64,000 nucleotides of DNA from Chitiniphilus purpureus (GTDB lineage Bacteria; Pseudomonadota; Gammaproteobacteria; Burkholderiales; Chitinibacteraceae), in the NCBI RefSeq assembly GCF_025642115.1, contig NZ_CP106753.1, positions 1,697,501 through 1,761,500 on the forward strand. Direction: 5' to 3'. Within the stretch, counting starts at the first letter, position 1; each line of letters begins with the position of its first letter. The notes below the pieces were generated by a model that worked only from the letters and a program-made list of their open reading frames with translations, searched no databases and was not told the origin of the DNA. Shown piece after piece: positions 43,853-52,354 of this stretch. Made by a program: the position numbers and the translations under genes.

Positions 43853-44746
43853 CTAGAGATTTCCAGCTTCAAGGTGGGCGAGCCGGAACTCGCCCGGGGT
43901 CAGGTCACCCAGCGCACTGTGCGGCCTGAATTCGTTGTAATCCACTCGCCAACGCTCGATCTTCTCACGCGCGTCATCCAGCGACAGAAACCAGTGCACG
44001 TTCAGGCATTCGTCGCGCAGACTACCATTGAATGACTCGATGAACGCGTTATCCGTGGGTTTGCCGGGGCGTGAGAAGTCCAGCGTCACCCCATGCTCAT
44101 ACGCCCATTGATCCAGCGCCACCGAAATGAATTCGCTGCCGTTATCCACCCGGATCCGTTGCGGCGTCCCGCGCAGGGCTTGTACATGCTGCATCGTCGC
44201 CACCACATCGGCCGCTTTCAGCGCGAAATCCACCGTGATCGCCAGGCTCTCCCGGCTAAAATTATCCACCACAGTTAACGCCCGGATTTTCTGGCCGTTG
44301 AACAGCTGATCAGCGACGAAATCCATGCTCCAGCAGTCGTTCAAACTGGAGATCACCGGCCGCTCCTGCCGGTGTGCTGCAGCCACACGCCGTCTTGGCC
44401 GCTTGCGCCGCAGATTCAGCCCTTCCTCGCAGTAAATCCGGTAGGTCTTCTTGTGATTGATCAGCCAGCCCTCGCGCCGCAGCAGGACATGGATGCGTCG
44501 CGCCCCGTAACGGATGCGTGTGGCGGCAATCTCACGAATCCGTTGACGTTCGGCGCGATCATCGCGTGGCCTGGGCCGGTAGAAATACGTCGCCTGCCGC
44601 AGCTGCACCACCGCCGTAGCCCGTCGAATGCTGACGCGATACGCGTCGATCAGGCAGTTCGCCAGCTCGCGCCTGCGAGCCGGCTTCACAGCTAATGAAA
44701 TGGCCCGCCCCTCTCTCCGCGGGAACATACTTTGATTGGGTTTCAC
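43853..44746 (-). CDS. IS3-family transposase OrfB, copy 2
   Basis: Protein identical to the copy at 34934. The DDE motif is complete, but the OrfA-OrfB frameshift fusion is blocked by the IS110 insertion. The native sequence starts near 44692. Confidence 0.9.
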   Translation of the reverse strand: MKPNQSMFPRREGRAISLAVKPARRRELANCLIDAYRVSIRRATAVVQLRQATYFYRPRPRDDRAERQRIREIAATRIRYGARRIHVLLRREGWLINHKKTYRIYCEEGLNLRRKRPRRRVAAAHRQERPVISSLNDCWSMDFVADQLFNGQKIRALTVVDNFSRESLAITVDFALKAADVVATMQHVQALRGTPQRIRVDNGSEFISVALDQWAYEHGVTLDFSRPGKPTDNAFIESFNGSLRDECLNVHWFLSLDDAREKIERWRVDYNEFRPHSALGDLTPGEFRLAHLEAGNL

Positions 44747-44766
44747 CTTGCAGCAAGGAGACGATC

Positions 44767-45843
44767 ATGAGAAACAAACCTGTTGGCGCAACGGTGTACG
44801 GGATTGATCTAGGTAAGACCACTTTCCACATAGTAGGCCTGGACGCTGCTGGTCATCCTTTACAGCGCATTACGCTCAGTCGTAACACCATCTTCACTTT
44901 CTTCTCGAATGCCACTGCAGCACTGATTGGCATGGAGGCCTGTCCTGGATCGCAATGGCTTGCTAGGAAACTCGAATCTCTGGGGCATACCGTCAGAATC
45001 ATTCCTGCCCAGTTCGTCAAACCTTATGTCAAATCCAACAAGAACGATCTGATTGATGCGGCCGCGATTGCCGAAGCTGTGACCCGACCCACCATGCGTT
45101 TTGTGCGGGCACGTTCCGTAGAGCAAGTAGAGTTACAGGCCCTGCATCGCATCCGGGATCGATTGATTGCCAGCAGGACTCGTTTGATTAATCAGATTCG
45201 CGCATTCTGTCTTGAGTTTGGCATCCCCATTCGGGCCGGTAGCAGTGCGTTCAAGCTCGGGTTACCGCAGGTGCTCGCTGATGAAACCAATGACCTCACG
45301 CCGTCCATGCGCGACATACTTCAAGATCTGGCAAATGAACTAGGGCAGATCGAGCATCGCGTCAACGACATCACCGAGCACATCAATGCTATTGCAACCC
45401 GCTCCGAAATAGCCAGACGCCTGACCAGCATTCCCGGTGTCGGGAGTCTCGGTGCCACGGCCATTCTGGCAGCAGTCGGGGACGGTCATCAGTTCCATAA
45501 GGCCAGAGATCTTGCAGCCTGGCTAGGCCTCGTACCGGCCCAATATTCCACCGGTGGCAAACCCACGCTTCTCGGCATCAGCAAACGCGGCAACAGCTAT
45601 ATCCGGCGATTACTCATTCATGGAGCGCGCTCTTGTGTTCTGCACCTAGACAGGTCAAAGGACCGGCTGGGTGAGTGGATTGCCAGATTGGAAGCGCGCA
45701 TGCATGCGAACAAGGTTGTCGTGGCACTGGCCAACAAATTAGCCAGAATTGTGTGGGCGATACTCAATCACCCAGGCGCGCTCTACTTGCGTGACGGCCA
45801 GATCAGCACACGAACACATCAGCATGAAGGAGGTATTGCCTGA
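44767..45843 (+). CDS. IS110-family transposase (DEDD), copy 2
   Basis: Identical 358-aa protein to the copy at 35848, with intact DEDD and Tnp_20 domains and the same AAGGAG ribosome site. Either copy could mobilise IS110. Confidence 0.95.
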   Translation: MRNKPVGATVYGIDLGKTTFHIVGLDAAGHPLQRITLSRNTIFTFFSNATAALIGMEACPGSQWLARKLESLGHTVRIIPAQFVKPYVKSNKNDLIDAAAIAEAVTRPTMRFVRARSVEQVELQALHRIRDRLIASRTRLINQIRAFCLEFGIPIRAGSSAFKLGLPQVLADETNDLTPSMRDILQDLANELGQIEHRVNDITEHINAIATRSEIARRLTSIPGVGSLGATAILAAVGDGHQFHKARDLAAWLGLVPAQYSTGGKPTLLGISKRGNSYIRRLLIHGARSCVLHLDRSKDRLGEWIARLEARMHANKVVVALANKLARIVWAILNHPGALYLRDGQISTRTHQHEGGIA

Positions 45844-45911
45844 CCATTTTCCCAGTTTGCTGGATTCTGTATTGATGACAAAACAGCCAAACGGCGCATG
45901 GTAAATCTTGT

Positions 45912-45934
45912 AAAAAAAGCGGGCTCGAAGCCCG
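45912..45934 (-). terminator. Rho-independent terminator inside IS110, copy 2
   Basis: Same hairpin and U-tract as at 36993-37015. Confidence 0.75.
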
Positions 45935-45968
45935 AACCGCTATTTAGAAACCGTGTGCGCGTATTTCA

Positions 45969-46334
45969 TCATGGCCTGGCTGTAACAACAGTCCACTCGC
46001 GAGAGGTCGGATACATTAAGGCAAACTGTTCTGTCATAGATACATCATCTTGCAAAGCCGGGGCGGACCATACATTTTTTTGGATGACCTCCTGCAACAT
46101 CTGCTTGTCCAGGCTCAGGTCGGCGACCATGCGCTTGAGCCGCGCGTTTTCTTCTTCCAGCTGCTTCAATCGGCGCAGCTCAGTCACGCCCAGCCCGCCG
46201 TACTTCTTCTTCCAGTTGTAGAAGGTCGCTTCGCTCACGCCCATCTTGCGACAGACCTCTGCCACGGTCGTGCCTGACTCGGCCTGGCGCAGCGCAAACG
46301 CGATCTGCTCTTCGGTGAACTTTGATTTTTTCAT
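45969..46334 (-). CDS. IS3-family OrfA fused to IS110 sequence, copy 2
   Basis: Identical to the copy at 37050: an N-terminal HTH and leucine zipper, then IS110-derived residues after LQEVIQK. Confidence 0.88.
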   Translation of the reverse strand: MKKSKFTEEQIAFALRQAESGTTVAEVCRKMGVSEATFYNWKKKYGGLGVTELRRLKQLEEENARLKRMVADLSLDKQMLQEVIQKNVWSAPALQDDVSMTEQFALMYPTSREWTVVTARP

Positions 46335-46415
46335 GACAAATCTCCTGCCCGGAGGGGCATCAAATTTGCCAGAAATCTCTATTTTTGAACGCTACGGTTT
46401 TACGGGAGGAGGTCA

Positions 46416-46552
46416 AATTGCAGAACCTGATCGACCTCTTCGACCGCGGCTTTCTGATTGAGCGCGATGCAGCCGTCAGTAAAGCAAAAATCGTTGCCCT
46501 GCCGGATGCAGTTGAGCCGGGTGACGGTGCCGCGTAACGGCTGCAGGGTCAT
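46416..46552 (-). pseudogene. Chimera: immunity-like N-terminus joined to an effector fragment
   Basis: ATG 46552 lies 7 bases after the stop of the preceding array gene. The first 27 residues (MTLQPLRGTVTRLNCIRQGN, DFCFTDG) align with the family start (xxxLRGKITNLRKTRESASF, FFTDSD) but belong to a clearly different subfamily. The frame then switches to ALNQKAAVEEVDQVLQ, a piece of the VasX-type effector, and runs into the IS composite. It is a recombination scar that records a lost fifth array gene and a second effector copy. Confidence 0.75.
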
Positions 46553-46559
46553 GCCTAGT

Positions 46560-47279
46560 TCAATACCTGAAATACATGACGCCCAGTTCACCGGGGTCGG
46601 AGTCAGCGCGTGCTTTCTTGGTAGATGCCACGAGGTCGATGTTGGATGGGCTACCCCACCCTAATGCGGCAAAGCATCTTTCTGACAGCCGAACAAACGG
46701 CATCCATTTTTTTGCCATAGACACAGTCATCAAACCAAAAAACAGATAACCTGCCAGAGCAAAAAGTGGCAGAACATACTTAAAAAAATTCACCAAATTT
46801 GCCTCTCCGCCTTTAATGAAATGCACCGCCACAAAAAGTACGACCATGAACGCAATAGCGAAACTGACACCCAAGAGCCACCATTTTACTGCATTTTTAA
46901 CGTGCGCCAATTTTCCACGAGAGCAGTGAGGATACAGCGCGATGGTGTGGTCGGATGGGCGCGTTATCGCGTATGCAATGAAATGCCCTCCCTGCTTCTC
47001 TACTGCCGCTTCCACTTCATCCCCTTCGCCAAAAGGGCTGCGCCATACCCAGCCTCTAATATCGCAGCCGTCCAACTCGAACTCCAAATAGTCCGCTTCC
47101 TCCTCAACGCTTGTAGTCGCAGAGGCGACCGCAATTGCTTGCGAGCCAGCCCCGATTGCCGCTGCAGCAACAGCGATGACACCCATTGTGGTTTTATCAC
47201 TATCGGTGAAGAAGAAGCTGGCGCTTTCTCGCTTCTTGCGTAAATTAGAGATTTTGCCGCGCAGGAGGTGAATGGGCAT
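46560..47279 (-). CDS. TsiV2-position membrane protein, putative T6SS immunity (array 2, copy 4)
   Basis: ATG 47279 (MPIHLLRGKISNLRKKRESA) is preferred over the upstream TTG. The product is 239 aa. The first about 135 residues are almost identical to the next copy upstream (47285-48001), while the membrane segment (VSFAIAFMVVLFVAVHFIKG, LPLFALAGYLFFGLMTV) is different. The tail KKWMPFVRLSERCFAALGWG to MYFRY is conserved. Confidence 0.72.
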   Translation of the reverse strand: MPIHLLRGKISNLRKKRESASFFFTDSDKTTMGVIAVAAAAIGAGSQAIAVASATTSVEEEADYLEFELDGCDIRGWVWRSPFGEGDEVEAAVEKQGGHFIAYAITRPSDHTIALYPHCSRGKLAHVKNAVKWWLLGVSFAIAFMVVLFVAVHFIKGGEANLVNFFKYVLPLFALAGYLFFGLMTVSMAKKWMPFVRLSERCFAALGWGSPSNIDLVASTKKARADSDPGELGVMYFRY

Positions 47280-47284
47280 AGCGG

Positions 47285-48001
47285 TCAATAGCGGAAGTAC
47301 ATCATCCCCAGTTCGCCTGGGTCGGAGTCAGTACGTACCTTTTTGGTAGACGCCACAAGGTCTATGTTGGAGGGGTTTTCCCAACCTAACCCGGCAAAAC
47401 ACTTCTCGGAGAGACGAACGAACGGCATCCATTTCTTCACCATAGAAATGGTCATCAATCCAAAGAATGCGTATAAAACCAAACTGCACCATAAGAATAT
47501 ATTCTTGAGAAATCCAAGAAATACCTCTTTTCCATGAGGGATTGCGAACAAAAACATCATGATTAGTCCAACTAAAAGCAAGATGCTTACTCCCAAGAAC
47601 CACCATTTCGCTGCGTTTTTAACGTGCGCCAATTTCCCACGAGAGCAGTGTGGATACAGTGCGATGGTGCGGTCGGATGGGCGCGTTATCGCGTATGCAA
47701 TGAAATGCCCTCCCTGCTTCTCTACTGCCGCTTCCACTTCATCCCCTTCGCCAAAAGGGCTGCGCCATACCCAGCCTCTAATATCGCAGCCGTCCAACTC
47801 GAACTCCAAATAGTCCGCTTCCTCCTCAACGCTTGTAGTCGCAGAGGCGACCGCAATTGCTTGCGAGCCAGCCCCGATTGCCGCTGCAGCAACAGCGATG
47901 ACACCCATTGTGGTTTTATCACTATCGGTGAAGAAGAAGCTGGCGCTTTCTCGCTTCTTGCGTAAATTAGAGATTTTGCCGCGCAGGAGGTGAATGGACA
48001 T
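47285..48001 (-). CDS. TsiV2-position membrane protein, putative T6SS immunity (array 2, copy 3)
   Basis: The product is 238 aa from ATG 48001. The N-terminal domain equals copy 4 except for a few residues (SDRTIAL for SDHTIAL, NAAKWW for NAVKWW). The variable hairpin is VSILLLVGLIMMFLFAIPHG and FLWCSLVLYAFFGLMTI. It ends MMYFRY. The stop overlaps or abuts the next start, so the array is one translationally coupled unit. Confidence 0.72.
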   Translation of the reverse strand: MSIHLLRGKISNLRKKRESASFFFTDSDKTTMGVIAVAAAAIGAGSQAIAVASATTSVEEEADYLEFELDGCDIRGWVWRSPFGEGDEVEAAVEKQGGHFIAYAITRPSDRTIALYPHCSRGKLAHVKNAAKWWFLGVSILLLVGLIMMFLFAIPHGKEVFLGFLKNIFLWCSLVLYAFFGLMTISMVKKWMPFVRLSEKCFAGLGWENPSNIDLVASTKKVRTDSDPGELGMMYFRY

Positions 48002-48006
48002 AGCGG

Positions 48007-48726
48007 TCAATAGCGGAAGTACATCACCCCCAGTTCACCCGGGTCGGAGTGGGTGCGCACCTTTTTGGTGGACGCAACAAGGTCAACGTTGGATGGATTG
48101 CTCCAGCCTAATGCGGCAAAACACTTCTCTGAGAGGCGAATGAATGGCATCCATTTCTTTATCATGGAATAAGTCATTAACCCAAAAAAAGCGTAGAAAG
48201 CCAAAGCGAAGTATTCGAAACCATGGGATAGAAATGAGCCCAGGCTGCTGTAACCACTAAAATAGCTAAGAACGCCGATAAAAATACATGAAAAGACGAG
48301 CAACGCACTAACCCCCCAAAACCACCACTTGGCCGCATTCTTGATATGGGCCAATCTTCCTCTCGAGCAATGAGGGTAGAGTGCAATTGTGCGATCAGAT
48401 GGACGTATAATTGCGTACGCAATGTAATGCCCCCCCCTCTCTCTTTCTACAGCCACTTCTACTTCGTCACCCTCATTGAAAGGGCTGCGCCATACCCAGC
48501 CTCTGATATCGCAGCCATCCAACTCGAACTCCAAATAGTCCGCTTCTTCTTCTACGCTCGTTGAGGCTGAAGCAACTGCGATGGCTTGAGAACCCAGACC
48601 GACAGCTGCCGCCGCAACGGCGACGACGCCCATCGCAGTTTGATCACTATCCGTGAAGAAAAAACTAGCGCTTTCTCGCGTCTTGCGTAAATTAGAGATT
48701 TTGCCGCGCAGGCAGTGAATAGACAT
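48007..48726 (-). CDS. TsiV2-position membrane protein, putative T6SS immunity (array 2, copy 2)
   Basis: The product is 239 aa from ATG 48726 (MSIHCLRGKISNLRKTRESA). It has an extra residue in the E-R-E-R-G-G-H loop. The variable hairpin is VSALLVFSCIFIGVLSYFSG and EYFALAFYAFFGLMTYSMIK. The conserved tail reads FIRLSEKCFAALGWSNPSNV. Confidence 0.72.
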   Translation of the reverse strand: MSIHCLRGKISNLRKTRESASFFFTDSDQTAMGVVAVAAAAVGLGSQAIAVASASTSVEEEADYLEFELDGCDIRGWVWRSPFNEGDEVEVAVERERGGHYIAYAIIRPSDRTIALYPHCSRGRLAHIKNAAKWWFWGVSALLVFSCIFIGVLSYFSGYSSLGSFLSHGFEYFALAFYAFFGLMTYSMIKKWMPFIRLSEKCFAALGWSNPSNVDLVASTKKVRTHSDPGELGVMYFRY

Positions 48727-48731
48727 AGCGA

Positions 48732-49448
48732 TCAATAGCGGAAGTACATAACGCCTAGCTCGCCAGGGTCGGATTCAGTACGCGCCTTTTTAGTTGTCTT
48801 GACCAGATCAATGTTGGAGGTGTTCTTCCACCCCAAGGCGGTAAAGCATTTCTCAGAAAGGCGAACAAAAGGCATCCACTTTTTTGTCAAGGATATCGTC
48901 ATAACCCCAAAAAATCCGTATAAAGCAAGGCCAACCCAAGGAAGTGAATTCTTCCATATATCAATCACGAATTCTATGCCATCACCAATTGCGGCCAAAG
49001 AGATTATGAGAAATCCAACGAACAGTACTATGCTTACTCCCAAGAACCACCATTTGACAGCATTTTTAACGTGAGCCAATTTCCCACGAGAGCAGTGCGG
49101 ATATAGCGCCATGGTGCGATCTGCGGGGCGAGTAATCGCGTAGGCTACATAATGCCCACCTTCTCTCTCCACTACAGCCTCGACTTCGTCGCCTTCGCTA
49201 AAAGGGCAGCGCCAAACCCAGCCCCGGATATCCTGGCCATCGAGTTCAAATTCCAGATAATCCGCTTCTTCTTCAATGCTTGTGGTTGCAGAGGCAACTG
49301 CGATTGCCTGAGAACCCAGACCGACAGCTGCCGCCGCAACGGCGACGACGCCCATCGCAGTTTGATCACTATCCGTGAAGAAAAAACTAGCGCTTTCTCG
49401 CGTTTTGCGTAAATTCGTTATCTTGCCACGTAGCACTTGTGCAGACAT
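48732..49448 (-). CDS. TsiV2-position membrane protein, putative cognate immunity of the intact effector (array 2, copy 1)
   Basis: The product is 238 aa. ATG 49448 has GAGGAG upstream, the best ribosome site of the array, and lies 14 bases after the effector stop. The variable hairpin VSIVLFVGFLIISLAAIGDG resembles that of the first gene of the other array (32793), which also follows an effector. In Vibrio, TsiV2, the gene after vasX, is the membrane-bound immunity protein; the same order makes this copy the best candidate cognate. Confidence 0.75.
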   Translation of the reverse strand: MSAQVLRGKITNLRKTRESASFFFTDSDQTAMGVVAVAAAAVGLGSQAIAVASATTSIEEEADYLEFELDGQDIRGWVWRCPFSEGDEVEAVVEREGGHYVAYAITRPADRTMALYPHCSRGKLAHVKNAVKWWFLGVSIVLFVGFLIISLAAIGDGIEFVIDIWKNSLPWVGLALYGFFGVMTISLTKKWMPFVRLSEKCFTALGWKNTSNIDLVKTTKKARTESDPGELGVMYFRY

Positions 49449-49462
49449 TTCTACTCCTCAAG

Positions 49463-52354
49463 TTACGGACGGGGAGGATATGAGCCAGCGTTGGTCGGGC
49501 TTCCCGCGCTTGGCATTCCGTAGGGGCGATGCGTTGGTGCTTGCGCAGGTTTAGGAGCCTCTATGCCAAACACCGACTTAAGCAAGACGTCGTCCTGTTT
49601 GTTCACTGTTTTGAACGCTCCGGGTTCCTTTCGCTTGATGCCAAATGGTGTCAATTCCAACCATTCTTGCAATGCATCGTCGGTGAGCCAAATGATCGCA
49701 AAATGGACGACGATTGTGCCTACTGTGACCCACGCGCCGATGGTCATACCCAGTACACGGAAGCCCACGATAACTGCGGCTTTTTTGCCGAGTTGCTCTA
49801 CCGCGACGCCCGCTGCAACGCGGCCAGTCATGCGGTACACAAGAGGCGCTGCGTAGCCAATCGCGCCAAAGATGGTTGAAGCACCGCTGACTAGCCCTAA
49901 AATAGCCTTCAACCAATACAGATTGCTGAGCCCATAGAGGCCTTTTCGTCTTTTATCAAGACCAGTAAACACATCGACTATTCCAACCACCGTCGAAGTC
50001 ACCCCCGACAACATACCGCCGTAAAATTTCAGCTTCTGGTAGGTCCAGGACGTGTCGCTGAATAGCGCCTTCGCTGCCACCGAGCTGATATCCAGCATGG
50101 AGGCTGCGATGGTAGCCCCGGACGCCGCCAGCGCGAAGATGGATTTGGCATCGCCCTTGGCTTGTGCGTCGCGCGCCAGCTTCGCGAAGTTCAGCGCTTC
50201 GAGCACGCCAACGATGGCGGCAAGGCGAGCGTCTTTCAGTACGGATGCGTTCTTGGAATCTTTCCTGAGTGCAGCCCACTGGGCCTGGATCGCCTTGGCC
50301 TGCTCGGAAGGGCGCAGTAGCAGCTTCTCCGGGGTATCCGCCTCCTTGAGCTGTTGCAGGATGTCTGCCCGAACAAAGCGTTCGTGCTTGATCTCGGTCT
50401 CGATAAGCTTGCGCACATCCTCAGGGTCGACCATCGCGCGCACCAGGAACATGTGCTTGATGATCTTCTCACCCAGCAAGTCCCCCGCCTTGTCCAACTT
50501 GAATTGCTTGAAGATGGCGTCGCCGGCTGTGATTACCTTGGAATCAAGATTGCGCGTGTTGACGCTCTTCAGCGGCACGCCAAAGGCTTTGCCGCCATCC
50601 TTGGCTTTCTGATTGGTGTTGAAGACCGATTGCGCCTTCTTGTAGGTGTCGGCAAATCGCTGCAGATTTTTCAGGTTGGCAAGTGCGAATTCGTAGGCAC
50701 GCTCGGACATGGGCGTGTTCATCTTCGCCAATTGCAGAACCTGATCGACCTCTTCGACCGCGGCTTTCTGATTGAGTGCAATGGAGCGCCACAGCAGGTT
50801 GCCTTTGATGCTGGCCTTGGCTTCTTCCACCCAGGCATCGAGTTTCTTTTGGCCGCTTTTACTGGAGCCGATTCCGAACAGGCAATGGTCAACCTGATCA
50901 TCGAAGGCGACACCATCTTCAATGTTGCTGTCGTGGTAGTCCTCGAACGTGTCGATCAGCAGTGGTGCTTCCAGCCAGGCGATCAGGTCCATCGTACGCT
51001 GATCGATCAGCATATCGCCTGCGGCCTGGATCTGTTCGTACTGCGCTCGGAACGCATTGATGCGGGACCGGTCCAGCTTGGGCTCGTAGCGGCTCCAGCT
51101 GCGTTCCCGGCTGGTATTGACGTAGTCATCGATTCGCTGCGGGCGTTGCGCCACGAATTGATTTACTTCCTGTTCAAGTTCGGCAATCTTGCGGCTGCGT
51201 TCCGGCTCCCGGTAGCTCAGGTGACAGGCATTGAGCGTTTGCGCGTAGTGCATCGGTACTTGCTGTGCAGCCCACCGCTGCCGGATGCTGAGCACCTGCA
51301 GCTCCTGAGTGCGGTCAGGCTCCTTCTTCAGCAGGGCTGCCTGGCGACGCTGCGCTTCCGTGGCCGGGTCGTACCAGTTGGCCGCATTGCTCTTCATCTC
51401 TTCAGCGGTCTTGCGAGTGCGGTCGCCAGCGTAGTTCTTCTGGTTCAGTTCCAGCGTATCGATGTTGTTGAGCGCATGGATCTCCAGCGCGCGCTCATCG
51501 AAATACTGCTGTAGCCGGCCTGCCGCTTCGTTGCGATAGCCATTCAACTCGTGGGTAATCCCGATCGCGTCATGCACGGCCAGCAGCATCGGCGGATGAA
51601 AGCCCCCAGCCTTCTTGGCCCCACGCAATTGCATGGCCTTGATGGTGTTGCCCTGCCTGCCCTGCCGGATGAACCAAGGCTCACGCGTGCTCTGTGCCTT
51701 GAGCAATGGCGCCTTGTAGGTGCCATCCGGTTCGCTGATGGGTTCGACCGTGGTCTTGAATGGCAGCTGCGTTTCCTTGAACTTGGGTGCGTACTCCAAG
51801 ACCTCGCTCAGGCTGGCCTGCGTTGCAACAGTGGCGTGCTCGGCTTTGCTGCTGTTGATCCATTGCGCGGGTTCGATGGCCTGGAAACGCTTGGGCCGAA
51901 GGCTGGCGTCCGCAGCATAGCGATCCAGCGTTTCTTTGCTCCACTTGTGATCGCTGAACGCCACCCAGACTTTGCCGCACTTCTCCGGCTGCTCGATGCA
52001 CAGATGCTCCATCCGGTTGGCATTGTGCCCAGGGTTGTTGCAGGCAAAGCTGCTCTGGCCGTGGGCCAGTGGCGCACTGGGCTGTTTCCACAGCTCGCCG
52101 TTGGCGGTGACGCTGAAGCATTCCCAGTAGTTGTTGCCGCGCGGGCCTTTCTCGTAGAACAGGTAGACAAAGCCCTCGCGCAAGGTGCGAAGCGCGTAGT
52201 GGTAGTCGCCCTGTAGCTTGACACTGTTGATGTCGAGCGCGCCCTTGGCCCAGCCCGGCAGTGCCGGCGTCACGGCCTTGGGCACCACGGTATAGCGCAC
52301 CGGAAGAATGGGCAGGCCAGTCGCTTGGCAGTATTTGCAGGGTGGGGCGGTCAT
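49463..52354 (-). CDS. VasX/BTH_I2691-family T6SS pore-forming effector
   Basis: ATG 52354 overlaps the DUF4123 stop (ATGA); an in-frame extension upstream reads through that gene and is discarded. The product is 963 aa. The N-terminus CKYCQATGLPILPVRYTVVP with YALRTLREGFVYLFYEKG is the VasX N-terminal region. The centre (residues about 250-600) is charged and helical. The C-terminal third holds helical hairpins: FALAASGATIAASMLDISSV, GGMLSGVTSTVVGIVDVFTG, GLVSGASTIFGAIGYAAPLV, AAVIVGFRVLGMTIGAWVTV and VGTIVVHFAIIWLTDD, as in colicin-like membrane-permeabilising effectors. It ends in a Pro-rich tail. Order VgrG - DUF4123 - effector - immunity matches vgrG2-vasW-vasX-tsiV2. Confidence 0.88.
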   Translation of the reverse strand: MTAPPCKYCQATGLPILPVRYTVVPKAVTPALPGWAKGALDINSVKLQGDYHYALRTLREGFVYLFYEKGPRGNNYWECFSVTANGELWKQPSAPLAHGQSSFACNNPGHNANRMEHLCIEQPEKCGKVWVAFSDHKWSKETLDRYAADASLRPKRFQAIEPAQWINSSKAEHATVATQASLSEVLEYAPKFKETQLPFKTTVEPISEPDGTYKAPLLKAQSTREPWFIRQGRQGNTIKAMQLRGAKKAGGFHPPMLLAVHDAIGITHELNGYRNEAAGRLQQYFDERALEIHALNNIDTLELNQKNYAGDRTRKTAEEMKSNAANWYDPATEAQRRQAALLKKEPDRTQELQVLSIRQRWAAQQVPMHYAQTLNACHLSYREPERSRKIAELEQEVNQFVAQRPQRIDDYVNTSRERSWSRYEPKLDRSRINAFRAQYEQIQAAGDMLIDQRTMDLIAWLEAPLLIDTFEDYHDSNIEDGVAFDDQVDHCLFGIGSSKSGQKKLDAWVEEAKASIKGNLLWRSIALNQKAAVEEVDQVLQLAKMNTPMSERAYEFALANLKNLQRFADTYKKAQSVFNTNQKAKDGGKAFGVPLKSVNTRNLDSKVITAGDAIFKQFKLDKAGDLLGEKIIKHMFLVRAMVDPEDVRKLIETEIKHERFVRADILQQLKEADTPEKLLLRPSEQAKAIQAQWAALRKDSKNASVLKDARLAAIVGVLEALNFAKLARDAQAKGDAKSIFALAASGATIAASMLDISSVAAKALFSDTSWTYQKLKFYGGMLSGVTSTVVGIVDVFTGLDKRRKGLYGLSNLYWLKAILGLVSGASTIFGAIGYAAPLVYRMTGRVAAGVAVEQLGKKAAVIVGFRVLGMTIGAWVTVGTIVVHFAIIWLTDDALQEWLELTPFGIKRKEPGAFKTVNKQDDVLLKSVFGIEAPKPAQAPTHRPYGMPSAGSPTNAGSYPPRP

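Larger units (their letters stand above)
44693..46074 (+). mobile_element. IS110-family element inserted in the IS3 element, copy 2
   Basis: Same junctions as copy 1 (inferred), at the A7 run between OrfA and OrfB. It carries the transposase at 44767. Confidence 0.75.
43821..46415 (-). mobile_element. IS3-family element interrupted by IS110-family element, copy 2
   Basis: Same ends, same inserted IS110 and same length (2595 bp) as copy 1. The left flank is the IS3 fragment (GGCAAGGG) and the right flank is effector-derived sequence (AATTGCAGAACC). There is no target duplication between the flanks. The near-perfect identity to copy 1 implies very recent duplication of the already nested unit. 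Confidence 0.92.
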
